Assembly: GCA_024402025.1 (NCBI GenBank)
Contig: JAKSJY010000006.1
Span: 1 to 39,070, forward strand
From: Bacteroidales bacterium
Lineage (GTDB): Bacteria; Bacteroidota; Bacteroidia; Bacteroidales; UBA932
Length of the DNA: 39,070 bases
Reading direction: 5' to 3'
Position numbers and translations under genes: made by a program. Positions within the stretch are counted from its first letter, which is position 1. Each line of letters begins with the position of its first letter. A model generated the notes under the pieces. The model did not search any database. It saw only the letters and a program-made list of their open reading frames with translations, and was not told the DNA's origin. Positions 21,011 through 29,370 of this stretch are shown here, piece by piece.

Positions 21011-23389
21011 TCAGTTGAAGAATTCTTCCTCCTCGTCGACAGGCTGCTCGTTGTGAGCCTGCATCTCGTCGGAAGGCTCGAAATCGATGTCGTCCCCCGT
21101 GCAGCTGAGATCAATCACCATACCCGCAGGGGCCTCGAAAGGAGTCATCAGATTTATTCCCAACGTGCGGTCGGCCAGGCACTTCTTCATAAAGATACCC
21201 CATATCGGCAGAGCCGAATTCGCTCCCTGTCCGAGTGCCATCGACTCGAAATGAACGGAACGGTCCTCTCCTCCGACCCATATTCCGGCCGTTATCTGAG
21301 GGCTGTAGCCTATGAACCATCCGTCAGAGTTATCGTTGGTGGTACCCGTCTTGCCGGCAATGTAGCCCTCGAGACCGTATTTCCATTTGAGGCGTTTTCC
21401 GGTGCCGTGGTCCACGACGCCCTCCATCAGATTTGCCATAAGGTACGCCGTCCTGTCGCTGATAGCCTCGGTGCGGCGCGGAGAGAATTCCGCAAGCAGA
21501 TTGCCGTGGCTATCCTCTATCCTGGTGATGAACACCGGATCGCAATACACTCCCTTCGAAGGGAAGGTATTGTACGCAGCCACCATCTCGCAGGGCGTCA
21601 GGTCGGCAGGTCCCACACAGATGGAGACAACCTCGTCGACGTGACTCCTGACTCCCATCCGGTGCATCATCTGCACCATTGCTCTGGGTCCATACTGCTT
21701 CATCAGGTATGCCGAAATGTTGTTGGAACTGTTGGTAAGACCCCACTTCAAGGTAACGGTCTTGCCTATCCACTCCTCGCTGTCCGTGCTCCTCGGAGTC
21801 CAGGAACTGTGGTTGACCGTGAAGCTCTGGGGCATGTTGACAACCTTGTCGCAAGGGGTCATTCCCTCCTGCATCGCAAGGGTGTAGAGGAAAGGCTTTA
21901 TGGTAGAGCCCACCTGGCGCCTGCCCTGACGTGCGTTGTCGAATTTGAAATATCGGTAATCGGGACCGCCTACATAAGCCTTCACGAATCCGGTATTGGG
22001 TTCGACGGCCACGAACGCGGAACGGAGTATGGACTTGTAGTAGCGGATGGAGTCGTCCGGCGTCATCACCGTATCCACATATCCCTTGCCGCTCCAGGAG
22101 AACACCCTCATCTTCACGGGAACCTTGAACTGGGCAAGGATCTCCTCCTCGCTCACTCCCGCCTTCTTCTGGAGACGGTATCTGTCGGACCACTTGCGGG
22201 CCTGGCTCATTATGGTGCTGATGGTGGAAGCGTCGATGTCATTCGTGAACGGGGCATCGCGCTTGTAGCGCATTTCGCGCCCGAATGCGGGTTGAAGGTC
22301 ATCCCTGAGATGCTCCCGCACCGCCTCCTCCGCGTATTTCTGCATCCTGGAGTCGATGGTGGTATATATTCTGAGGCCGTCCTTGTCAAGATTGTACTTG
22401 CTTCCGTCCGCCTTGAGATTCTTGTTCAGCCAGCCGTAGAAAGGGTCCTGATTCCATCGGATGGTGTCGGCGATGTATTCATCCTTGTGCAGGTAATCGG
22501 CGCGGCGGGGCTTGGATGCGGACATCTCGCGTCTGAGCATATCGCGGAAATAGGGCGCGAGCCCTGAATTGTGGTCCAGAACCTGATATTTGAGTTCGAT
22601 AGGCAGGGCACACAGGGAATCCCGTTCCGCGCAAGTCAGATAGCCCGCCTGCTGCATACGCCCGATTACGAAATTGCGGCGGCTCAGAGCCTTGTCCGGA
22701 TTGAACTGCGGATTGTAGCGGGTAGGCTTGTTCACCATCCCCACCAGCAAGGCGGATTCCTGGACGCTGAGATCCTTGGGCTCCTTTGAGAAGAAGGTCA
22801 TCGCGGCAGCCTTCACTCCATAGGCTCCGCTGCCGAAGAAAATAGAGTTCAGGTACATGTCGACTATCTCCTGCTTGGTATAGTTCCTTTCCAGCTTGAC
22901 CGCCGTGGTCCACTCCTTGAGCTTGGTCCAGACCATCACCACGGCACCCACTCCCGGAATCCGGCTCTTGACCTCGACGCGCGGATAGAGGGTCTTGGCC
23001 AGCTGCTGGGTAATGGTGCTTCCGCCTCCCTGGCTGAAATCGCGCATAAGCAGGGTCTTGACGAAAACGCGGCCGAGACTCTGCATATCTATTCCGCAGT
23101 GACGGTAGAAACGGACATCTTCCGTAGCCACCGCAGCCTCGATGAGTGACGGGGCGAGTTCTTCATAGGGAACATATGTGCGGTTCTCGATATGGAACGT
23201 ATTGATGACCTTGCCGTCCGATGATATCAACTGGGTGGCGAGCTTGCTGTTGGGGTTCTCGAGTTCCTTGAAGGAAGGAATCTCGGCGAACAGCCACACA
23301 AGCACCAGAAGAAACATTATCAACGCAAACGGGGCGGTGAGAATGATCCAGAACCAAAGAATTATTTTCTTTTTGACCGACTCTTTCAT
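21011..23389 (-). CDS. mrcA: Penicillin-binding protein 1A (bifunctional)
   Basis: Class A PBP with glycosyltransferase and transpeptidase domains, polymerising and cross-linking peptidoglycan outside the inner membrane. It has 792 residues and an N-terminal membrane anchor at about 9-35. Glycosyltransferase motifs are ATEDVRFYRHCG (catalytic Glu90) and GGGSTITQQLAK (121-132). The transpeptidase has STIK (Ser495), SNN (555-557) and KTGTT (680-684). It ends with an acidic tail DEEEEFFN. It leads the operon with the hydrolase, MurF-like ligase and ddl downstream. Divergent from topA across a 60-base spacer. Confidence 0.95.
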   Translation of the reverse strand: MKESVKKKIILWFWIILTAPFALIMFLLVLVWLFAEIPSFKELENPNSKLATQLISSDGKVINTFHIENRTYVPYEELAPSLIEAAVATEDVRFYRHCGIDMQSLGRVFVKTLLMRDFSQGGGSTITQQLAKTLYPRVEVKSRIPGVGAVVMVWTKLKEWTTAVKLERNYTKQEIVDMYLNSIFFGSGAYGVKAAAMTFFSKEPKDLSVQESALLVGMVNKPTRYNPQFNPDKALSRRNFVIGRMQQAGYLTCAERDSLCALPIELKYQVLDHNSGLAPYFRDMLRREMSASKPRRADYLHKDEYIADTIRWNQDPFYGWLNKNLKADGSKYNLDKDGLRIYTTIDSRMQKYAEEAVREHLRDDLQPAFGREMRYKRDAPFTNDIDASTISTIMSQARKWSDRYRLQKKAGVSEEEILAQFKVPVKMRVFSWSGKGYVDTVMTPDDSIRYYKSILRSAFVAVEPNTGFVKAYVGGPDYRYFKFDNARQGRRQVGSTIKPFLYTLAMQEGMTPCDKVVNMPQSFTVNHSSWTPRSTDSEEWIGKTVTLKWGLTNSSNNISAYLMKQYGPRAMVQMMHRMGVRSHVDEVVSICVGPADLTPCEMVAAYNTFPSKGVYCDPVFITRIEDSHGNLLAEFSPRRTEAISDRTAYLMANLMEGVVDHGTGKRLKWKYGLEGYIAGKTGTTNDNSDGWFIGYSPQITAGIWVGGEDRSVHFESMALGQGANSALPIWGIFMKKCLADRTLGINLMTPFEAPAGMVIDLSCTGDDIDFEPSDEMQAHNEQPVDEEEEFFN

Positions 23390-23396
23390 AATTGCG

Positions 23397-23404
23397 CAAA
23401 AATA
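23397..23404 (-). promoter_or_regulatory. -7 element for the PBP1A operon
   Basis: On the minus strand it reads TATTTTTG, matching TAnnTTTG, 7 bases before the PBP1A ATG at 23389. This leaves almost no leader. No clear upstream TTTG at 19 bases. Confidence 0.4.
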
Positions 23405-23413
23405 CTCATTTAA

Positions 23414-23445
23414 TTTGACATTTTCGGAGTTTGTCCTTTACTTTG
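23414..23445 (+). promoter_or_regulatory. Possible promoter of topA-lrp
   Basis: TTTG at 23414-23417 and TTACTTTG at 23438-23445 resemble the Bacteroidota promoter, with one off-consensus base in the -7 element and spacing of 20. The topA ATG at 23450 begins 4 bases after the element, so a transcript from here would be nearly leaderless. Confidence 0.35.
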
Positions 23446-23449
23446 CAGT

Positions 23450-25753
23450 ATGAATTTAGTTATCGTGGAGTCTCCGCACAAAGCGGAAACAATTCAGAAA
23501 TTCCTTGGGGATGGCTATAAGGTGGTTTCTTCCAAAGGCCATATCAGGGATCTGCAGGAAAAGAGCCTCAGCGTAGACATTGAAAACAACTTCACTCCCG
23601 AGTACACAATCCCGGCCGAAAAGAAAAAGACCGTGGCGGAGCTGAAGGCTCTCGCATCAAAAGCGGATATGGTCTGGCTCGCGTCCGATGAGGACCGCGA
23701 GGGGGAAGCCATATCCTGGCACATCGTCGAAACCCTCGGACTGGACCCGTCCAGGACGAAAAGAATCACCTTCCACGAAATCACCAAACCCGCAATTCTG
23801 GACGCAATAAAGAATCCCCGCGGCATCGATATGAACCTGGTGGATGCCCAGCAGGCGAGAAGGGTGCTCGACCGTCTGGTCGGATTCGAGCTTTCCCCCC
23901 TGCTTTGGAGAAAGATCAAACGCGGCCTGTCCGCAGGAAGGGTCCAGAGTGTCGCACTCAGACTCATTGTGGACCGCGAGAAGGAAATAATGGCCTTCGC
24001 TCCGGAGGCATACTATAAAGTCGATGCCCTGTTCCCGGAAGGATCCGCAAAGATACGCGGGACCCTGGACGCCCGTTTCGTCGGCAGGGATCAGGCTCTC
24101 AAGTTTCTGGAAGACAGCATCGGGGCGAAATATACGGTCGCAGGCATCGAAAGCAGGGAGGGCACCAGGACCCCTGCCGCACCTTTCACCACCTCCACCC
24201 TCCAGCAGGAAGCGGGGCGCAAACTGCATTTCCCCGTAAACACCACGATGAGGATAGCACAGAGCCTGTACGAACGCGGACTCATCACATATATGCGTAC
24301 CGATTCGACCAACCTTTCCACCCTGGCACTCGGAACGGCGAAGAAGTTCATCGTGGAAAACTTCGGAGAGGAATATTCGCATACGAGAAATTACAAGACC
24401 AAGGCCAAAGGCGCCCAGGAAGCCCACGAAGCCATACGCCCCACCTTTATCGGAAACCCCGAAATCGACGGCACTCCGCAGGAGCAGAAACTCTATTCAC
24501 TGATATGGAAAAGAACGGTGGCGTCTCAGATGGCGGAAGCCAGACTGCTCAACACCTCCGTAGATGTGGAGCAATCCAAGCGCAGCGAACATTACAAACT
24601 CCAGGCAAGCGAAATCCTGTTCGACGGCTTCCTCAAAGTCTATATGGAAAGCGGGGATGACGAGGACGAAGACGGGCTTTCAGGCAGGATGCCCGCGCTG
24701 AAAACGGGACAGGAACTTCACGTATCCGAAGTCACGGCCATCTGCAAATATACCCAGGCTCCCTCCAGGTACACCCAGCCTTCGCTCGTGAAAAAACTTG
24801 AGGAACTGGGCATCGGACGTCCTTCGACCTACGGCACCATCATCAGCACCCTTACCTCCGGAAGGGGCTATGTGATCGAAGGCGACAAGGCCGGCGTCCT
24901 TCAGGAAGTTACGAACTACACGCTCAAGGGCGATGACATACAGCCATCCACCAAAACGGAGATGGTCGGCGCCGACAAGAAGAAACTTCTCCCCACGGAA
25001 ATAGGAGTGATGGTCACCGACTACCTGGTGGACAAATTCGAAGACATTCTGGACTATGGCTTCACCGCGGACGTCGAGGGCTCCTTCGACAAGATTGCGG
25101 AAGGCCGTCTGCCCTGGCAGGGCGTAATCGGGGATTTCTACACTCCGTTCCACGGAAAGGTGGATGCGGCCGCCGGAGACAGGACCTACAGGAAAGTCGA
25201 GTTCGAGATAGGCGTCGACCCCGCCGACGGCAAGAAGCTCGTCGGACGCATGGGCCCTTACGGAGCCTACATACAGAAAGGAGACGCATCGGAAAAGATG
25301 TTCGCCAACGTTCCCAACGGAATGCTGCTCGAATCCATCACCCTGGAAAGCGCCCTGAAGCTCTTCCAACTCCCGAGAACCGTCGGGCAGTACGAGGGAA
25401 CACCCGTCATCGCAACCAAGGGCCGTTTCGGAGCTTACCTGAAATTCGGGGACAGCAACGTTTCCCTTCCCAGGGGGACGGACCCCGTGACCGTGGACCT
25501 GCAAACCTGCATCGCCGCCATCGAGACCGCAAGGAAGAAACCCGCGAAGAACACTTCAATCAAGGAATTCCCCGAGGATGACATCACCATCGTGAACGGA
25601 ATGTACGGTCCTTATCTCAAGCACGCCGGGTCCAACTACAAGATTCCTTCATCCGTCGATGCAACGGCAATGACAAGGGAGGACTGTCTGAAGATAATCT
25701 CCGAAAGCGAGCCCACCAGAAAGAAGGGAAAGACCTGGAAAAAGAAAAAATAA
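23450..25753 (+). CDS. topA: DNA topoisomerase I
   Basis: Type IA topoisomerase that relaxes negative supercoils, 767 residues. The Toprim domain begins MNLVIVESPHKAETIQKFLG and has the acidic triad region LASDEDREGEAISWH (78-92). The catalytic tyrosine is Tyr281 in GLITYMRTDSTNLS. SAGRVQSVALRLIVDREKEI and GIGRPSTYGTIISTL follow. The C-terminal part has topoisomerase C-terminal repeats with GRFGAYLKFGDSN and MYGPYLKHAGSNYKIP and ends in a lysine-rich tail, instead of the zinc ribbons of the E. coli enzyme. The Lrp-type gene starts 3 bases after the stop. Confidence 0.97.
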   Translation: MNLVIVESPHKAETIQKFLGDGYKVVSSKGHIRDLQEKSLSVDIENNFTPEYTIPAEKKKTVAELKALASKADMVWLASDEDREGEAISWHIVETLGLDPSRTKRITFHEITKPAILDAIKNPRGIDMNLVDAQQARRVLDRLVGFELSPLLWRKIKRGLSAGRVQSVALRLIVDREKEIMAFAPEAYYKVDALFPEGSAKIRGTLDARFVGRDQALKFLEDSIGAKYTVAGIESREGTRTPAAPFTTSTLQQEAGRKLHFPVNTTMRIAQSLYERGLITYMRTDSTNLSTLALGTAKKFIVENFGEEYSHTRNYKTKAKGAQEAHEAIRPTFIGNPEIDGTPQEQKLYSLIWKRTVASQMAEARLLNTSVDVEQSKRSEHYKLQASEILFDGFLKVYMESGDDEDEDGLSGRMPALKTGQELHVSEVTAICKYTQAPSRYTQPSLVKKLEELGIGRPSTYGTIISTLTSGRGYVIEGDKAGVLQEVTNYTLKGDDIQPSTKTEMVGADKKKLLPTEIGVMVTDYLVDKFEDILDYGFTADVEGSFDKIAEGRLPWQGVIGDFYTPFHGKVDAAAGDRTYRKVEFEIGVDPADGKKLVGRMGPYGAYIQKGDASEKMFANVPNGMLLESITLESALKLFQLPRTVGQYEGTPVIATKGRFGAYLKFGDSNVSLPRGTDPVTVDLQTCIAAIETARKKPAKNTSIKEFPEDDITIVNGMYGPYLKHAGSNYKIPSSVDATAMTREDCLKIISESEPTRKKGKTWKKKK

Positions 25754-25756
25754 CCC

Positions 25757-26248
25757 ATGACTCCTTACGCAATTGACGAAATCGACCGCAAGATTCTGTC
25801 GTGTCTTCTGAAAGATGCCAGAATCCCTTTCCTGGAAATAGCACGCGAGTGTGGAATATCCGGAGCGGCAATCCACCAGAGGGTCCACAAACTCGAGGAT
25901 GCGGGAATAATCTCGGGCTACTCGCTTCTTGTGCAGCCTTCAGCCCTGGGGCTCGATGTCTGCGCATTCATTATGATCACACTGTCCGAGGACAACAAGT
26001 ATTCGGAAGTTGTCGCATCACTCAAAAGAATGCCGGAAATCGTGGAGTGCCATTTCATAACCGGAAAGGCGGACCTGCTGATAAAGGTTTACTGTACGGA
26101 CAACAACCACCTGATGGACCTTCTGATGAGCATGAACCAGAAGATTCCATACGTCAAGTCCACCGACACCCTGTTATCCCTCAACGAAGCCTTCGACCGT
26201 CAGGTCTGGGTCAAGAAGGGCCCCGAGAAGAACGAAGTCTGGAAATAG
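25757..26248 (+). CDS. Lrp/AsnC family transcriptional regulator
   Basis: A 163-residue regulator with an N-terminal winged helix-turn-helix (about residues 6-60: DEIDRKILSCLLKDARIPFL, then GISGAAIHQRVHKLEDAGII) and a C-terminal RAM ligand-binding domain (about 70-145) with VECHFITGKADLLIKVY. The family senses amino acids and controls their metabolism. Here it is coupled to topA (3-base gap) rather than to an amino-acid operon. The stop is TAG, with the convergent ispD stop 2 bases away. Its ligand and targets cannot be told from sequence. Confidence 0.94.
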   Translation: MTPYAIDEIDRKILSCLLKDARIPFLEIARECGISGAAIHQRVHKLEDAGIISGYSLLVQPSALGLDVCAFIMITLSEDNKYSEVVASLKRMPEIVECHFITGKADLLIKVYCTDNNHLMDLLMSMNQKIPYVKSTDTLLSLNEAFDRQVWVKKGPEKNEVWK

Positions 26249-26250
26249 TT

Positions 26251-26949
26251 CTAGTTGAAAAGTTTTTCTGCGACGACCATATCCTGAGGAGTCGTCAGTT
26301 TGATGTTGTACCTCTCGCCCGGAATGTAGGTGAGGGGTATTCCTTTTTTCCTTGCAACGGATGCGTCATCGGTAAAGGAGGTGTCGAATCCCTGCGAGTA
26401 TGCACCCTTTATGATCTCTGAACGGAATGCCTGGGGAGTCTGCGCACCGAAGATGCCCGCCCTGTCTGGATCCGGCAACCCGGATGCGGCGAGGGTGCCG
26501 TCCCCGAGGACGGAAATGGACTTCAGGGTGTCGGTGACCGGGACAACGGGGATGACCGCATCGCACTCCTGTGCCTTTCCGATGATGGACCGTATCAGGT
26601 CGATGCTGACAAGAGGCCTGACGGCATCGTGGATAAGGACCGTCGCTCCGTCAGGAATTTTGGCGAGGGCCGCCTTGACGGAATGGAAGCGGGTGATGCC
26701 GCCTTCGACCAGGACCTGCGGGTAGTCGAAACCCGTCTCGGTGCAGAGGTGCTTCCAGGTAGGAAAATGCTCCTTGGGAAGGACGATGACGATGCGCATT
26801 TCGGGGCAGGCCTCGAGAAAACGGCGTATTGTCTGCTGGAGTACCGGACGACCGCAAAGGTCGAGGAACTGTTTCGGCAACTCGGTGCCCATTCTGGTCC
26901 CGTGGCCGCCTGCAACGAAGATTCCGAATATTTTTTTATCTGCTTCCAT
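26251..26949 (-). CDS. ispD: 2-C-methyl-D-erythritol 4-phosphate cytidylyltransferase
   Basis: Third step of the MEP isoprenoid pathway, transferring CMP to methylerythritol phosphate. It has 232 residues. The nucleotide loop is FVAGGHGTRMGTELPKQF, followed by RPVLQQTIRRF, VLIHDAVRPLV, VPVTDTLK, AQTPQAFRSEIIKGAY and SFTDDASVARKKG. This shows use of the non-mevalonate pathway, which supplies undecaprenyl phosphate to the cell-wall enzymes encoded on both sides. It is a single gene divergent from mreB and ends with TAG. Confidence 0.96.
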   Translation of the reverse strand: MEADKKIFGIFVAGGHGTRMGTELPKQFLDLCGRPVLQQTIRRFLEACPEMRIVIVLPKEHFPTWKHLCTETGFDYPQVLVEGGITRFHSVKAALAKIPDGATVLIHDAVRPLVSIDLIRSIIGKAQECDAVIPVVPVTDTLKSISVLGDGTLAASGLPDPDRAGIFGAQTPQAFRSEIIKGAYSQGFDTSFTDDASVARKKGIPLTYIPGERYNIKLTTPQDMVVAEKLFN

Positions 26950-26959
26950 AATCCGTTCG

Positions 26960-26967
26960 CAAAATTA
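26960..26967 (-). promoter_or_regulatory. -7 element of ispD
   Basis: Reads TAATTTTG on the minus strand, a match to TAnnTTTG, 10 bases before the ispD ATG. The -33 element is not clear. Confidence 0.4.
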
Positions 26968-26979
26968 GGCAATATTTCT

Positions 26980-26987
26980 TATTTTTG
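26980..26987 (+). promoter_or_regulatory. -7 element of mre operon
   Basis: TATTTTTG matches TAnnTTTG and lies 23 bases before the mreB ATG. No TTTG is found at the ideal distance. It is 12 bases from the divergent ispD element. Confidence 0.4.
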
Positions 26988-27010
26988 TGTGATTAACATC
27001 CAGACACAAT

Positions 27011-28033
27011 ATGGCTTTCTCATTTTTCAACCAGGAACTGGCTATTGACCTTGGAACAGCCAATACGGTCATCTACCAGAACGGGCAGATAGTTCTTGAC
27101 GAGCCGAGCATCGTTTCAATCGACAACAATACCGGCAAATGCATAGCTATCGGCCAGCAGGCCAAGATGATGCAGGGGCGAAGCAACCCGGGCATCAAGA
27201 CCGTTCGTCCCCTCAAGGACGGAGTCATCGCAGACTTCAACGCCGCAGAAATGATGATACGCGGATTTATCAAGCAGGTCAGCAACAGACGCAGCAGCCT
27301 TTTCGCCCCCAACCTGAAGATGGTCGTCGGCATCCCTTCGGGAAGTACCGAAGTCGAGATCAGGGCCGTGCGTGACTCCACGGAGCATGCGGGAGGCCGT
27401 GATGTCTATCTGATTTATGAGCCTATGGCCGCTGCTCTGGGTGTAGGCCTGGACATTGAGGCGCCCAAGGGAAATATGATTGTGGATATCGGAGGCGGAA
27501 CTACCGAGATTGCCGTCATCTCCCTCTGCGGTCTCGTCCAGCAGGACAGCATCCGCGTCGCGGGAGACGTGTTCACAAATGATATCCAGTACTATCTCCG
27601 CCAGCAACACAACGTCAAGGTCGGGGATGTCACTGCGGAGAACATCAAGATCCGCGTCGGCGCCGTCCTGACCGAGCTCGAGGATGAGCCGGAACCACTT
27701 GTCATCAAGGGCCCGAACCTTATGACCGCCCACCCCGTGGAAGTCTCCATCACCTATCAGGAGATTGCCCACTGTCTGGACAAGTCCATAGCGAAAATCG
27801 AAAGCAGCATACTCCACGTTCTCGAGCTCACCCCTCCCGAACTCTATTCGGACATTGTCCAGAACGGCATCCATCTCTCCGGAGGCGGCGCCCTTCTCAG
27901 GGGCCTGGCAAAGAGACTTACGGACAAGGTCAACATCCAGTTCATCGTTTCCGAAGACCCGCTTCACGCAGTGGCAAGAGGAACCTGCAACGCTATCAAG
28001 AACACGGACAAGTATAAATTCCTCATGCGTTAA
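27011..28033 (+). CDS. mreB: Rod shape-determining protein MreB
   Basis: Actin-like protein forming short membrane filaments that guide lateral wall growth. It has 340 residues. ATP-site motifs are ELAIDLGTANTVIY, the phosphate-2 loop IVDIGGGTTEIAVISL and the adenosine motif GIHLSGGGALLRGLAKRL. An N-terminal amphipathic stretch MAFSFFNQ probably binds the membrane. First gene of a five-gene elongasome operon; its TAA overlaps the mreC ATG by one base. The operon implies a rod or ovoid cell. Confidence 0.97.
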   Translation: MAFSFFNQELAIDLGTANTVIYQNGQIVLDEPSIVSIDNNTGKCIAIGQQAKMMQGRSNPGIKTVRPLKDGVIADFNAAEMMIRGFIKQVSNRRSSLFAPNLKMVVGIPSGSTEVEIRAVRDSTEHAGGRDVYLIYEPMAAALGVGLDIEAPKGNMIVDIGGGTTEIAVISLCGLVQQDSIRVAGDVFTNDIQYYLRQQHNVKVGDVTAENIKIRVGAVLTELEDEPEPLVIKGPNLMTAHPVEVSITYQEIAHCLDKSIAKIESSILHVLELTPPELYSDIVQNGIHLSGGGALLRGLAKRLTDKVNIQFIVSEDPLHAVARGTCNAIKNTDKYKFLMR

Positions 28034-28857
28034 TGCCAAAAGGAAAGCATAGCCCGGTCCTTGTTTGGTCTGCAGCAATCTTCATAGCTTTGGAGGTTGC
28101 TGCAATCGCTATGTTACAGCACTCTTCCCCCCTCCGGGACATCTGGATCAACCGCAGCTCCCACAAGGTCATAGCAAAAGTCTGGGGAGGGGCCCAAAGG
28201 CTTTCCGACTATTTCTCCCTGCAGGACAAGAACCTCGAACTGGCCGAAGAAAATGCGAAACTGATGGCCATGATACTCGAGGCGGACAGCGAACGGATTC
28301 CTGAAATTCCCGAAGACCTTGCAGGCAAACGGTACTCCTATACCATAGGGCGCATAGTCAAGATGAGCCTCAACTCCAACCACAACTTCATCATCATCGA
28401 CAAGGGGTCTGAGGACGGCATCGGGACCAACTGCGGCATAATTACCCCTTACGGAGTCGTAGGCACCGTCAATTCGGTCAGCGACCATTACTCCTACGGG
28501 CTCACCCTGATGAACCCGCGCATCAACATCAGTGCCAGGCTCGGCCGGGGCGGGGTCGTCTCCCCGCTGTTCTGGGACGGCGTCCACAGCGACAGAGCCA
28601 TCCTGGACGCAATCCCAATCAAGTATGACGTGGTGCCGGGAGACACAGTCTGGACAAGCGGATTCTCGACGCTTTTTCCTCCCGACATCCCCATCGGCAC
28701 CGTCAGGGAGCGCAGGTCGGAAACCGGAGCCGACGCCAGCGCCGTAATAGACCTTTTCCAGGACTTCGCCACTCTGGACTACGTGCTCATCGTCAAGAAC
28801 CTCGACTCGCCTGAAATAGACGCCTTGGAGAAAAACGGAAAGGAGGACAGGATATGA
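28033..28857 (+). CDS. mreC: Rod shape-determining protein MreC
   Basis: Membrane-anchored periplasmic protein linking MreB to PBP2 and RodA. It has 274 residues: one N-terminal transmembrane helix (about 10-29, LVWSAAIFIALEVAAIAML), a coiled coil (about 60-90, LQDKNLELAEENAKLMAMIL), then the beta-barrel domain with FIIIDKGSEDGIGTNCGI, GVVGTVNSVSDHYS and PGDTVWTSGFSTLFPPDIPI. Overlaps mreB (TAATG) and mreD (ATGA). Confidence 0.96.
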   Translation: MPKGKHSPVLVWSAAIFIALEVAAIAMLQHSSPLRDIWINRSSHKVIAKVWGGAQRLSDYFSLQDKNLELAEENAKLMAMILEADSERIPEIPEDLAGKRYSYTIGRIVKMSLNSNHNFIIIDKGSEDGIGTNCGIITPYGVVGTVNSVSDHYSYGLTLMNPRINISARLGRGGVVSPLFWDGVHSDRAILDAIPIKYDVVPGDTVWTSGFSTLFPPDIPIGTVRERRSETGADASAVIDLFQDFATLDYVLIVKNLDSPEIDALEKNGKEDRI

Positions 28858-29363
28858 AAAAAGTGAATTTCCCGGTCATTTTCGCCATCCTCTGCGCTCT
28901 GCAGATTTTCATCAGCGTCGTGTTCCGTCTTCCCCGGATTATGGCTATCAACATCCTGCCGATGCTGATTCTCTACCTCCCGGTCAAAGTCGACACCCCT
29001 TCAGGCCTCGTCATCGCATTTGCGGCCGGCTTCGCCGCCGATTTCCTTTCGGACGGCATGCTCGGACTCACCTCCGCCTGCCTGCTGCCCGTCGCCCTTC
29101 TGAGAAGGCCCCTGCTTCTTGCCGTCTCCGGCCGTGAAATCATCAGCTATAAGAGTGGTACGCCCGCCTCGCACCAACACATATTGCAAATGGCGGCGTC
29201 CATTTCAATTGCTACCCTTCTGTTTTTTGCCATCTACGTCTGGGTGGACGGAGCAGGATTGCGTCCTTTCGTCTTCAATGCCGGAAAGGTGGCAGTCTCC
29301 ACGCTGACAAGCTCCCTGGCGTCCTTCCTGATTGCAGAAATACTTTTCACAGACAAAACGTGA
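28854..29363 (+). CDS. mreD: Rod shape-determining protein MreD
   Basis: Small integral membrane protein of the elongasome, 169 residues with about five hydrophobic segments, for example FPVIFAILCALQIFISVVF, IMAINILPMLILYLPV, LVIAFAAGFAADFLSDG and ISIATLLFFAIYVWV. The FAADFLSDG motif is MreD-like. Identification also rests on position between mreC (ATGA overlap) and the PBP2 gene (7-base gap). Confidence 0.92.
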   Translation: MKKVNFPVIFAILCALQIFISVVFRLPRIMAINILPMLILYLPVKVDTPSGLVIAFAAGFAADFLSDGMLGLTSACLLPVALLRRPLLLAVSGREIISYKSGTPASHQHILQMAASISIATLLFFAIYVWVDGAGLRPFVFNAGKVAVSTLTSSLASFLIAEILFTDKT

Positions 29364-29370
29364 CCTTCCC

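Noticed and set aside
20993..22567. 524-codon plus-strand frame opposite PBP1A
   Set aside because: Antisense shadow of a gene with all catalytic motifs; no family resemblance and no promoter. Long empty frames arise from GC-rich codon use.
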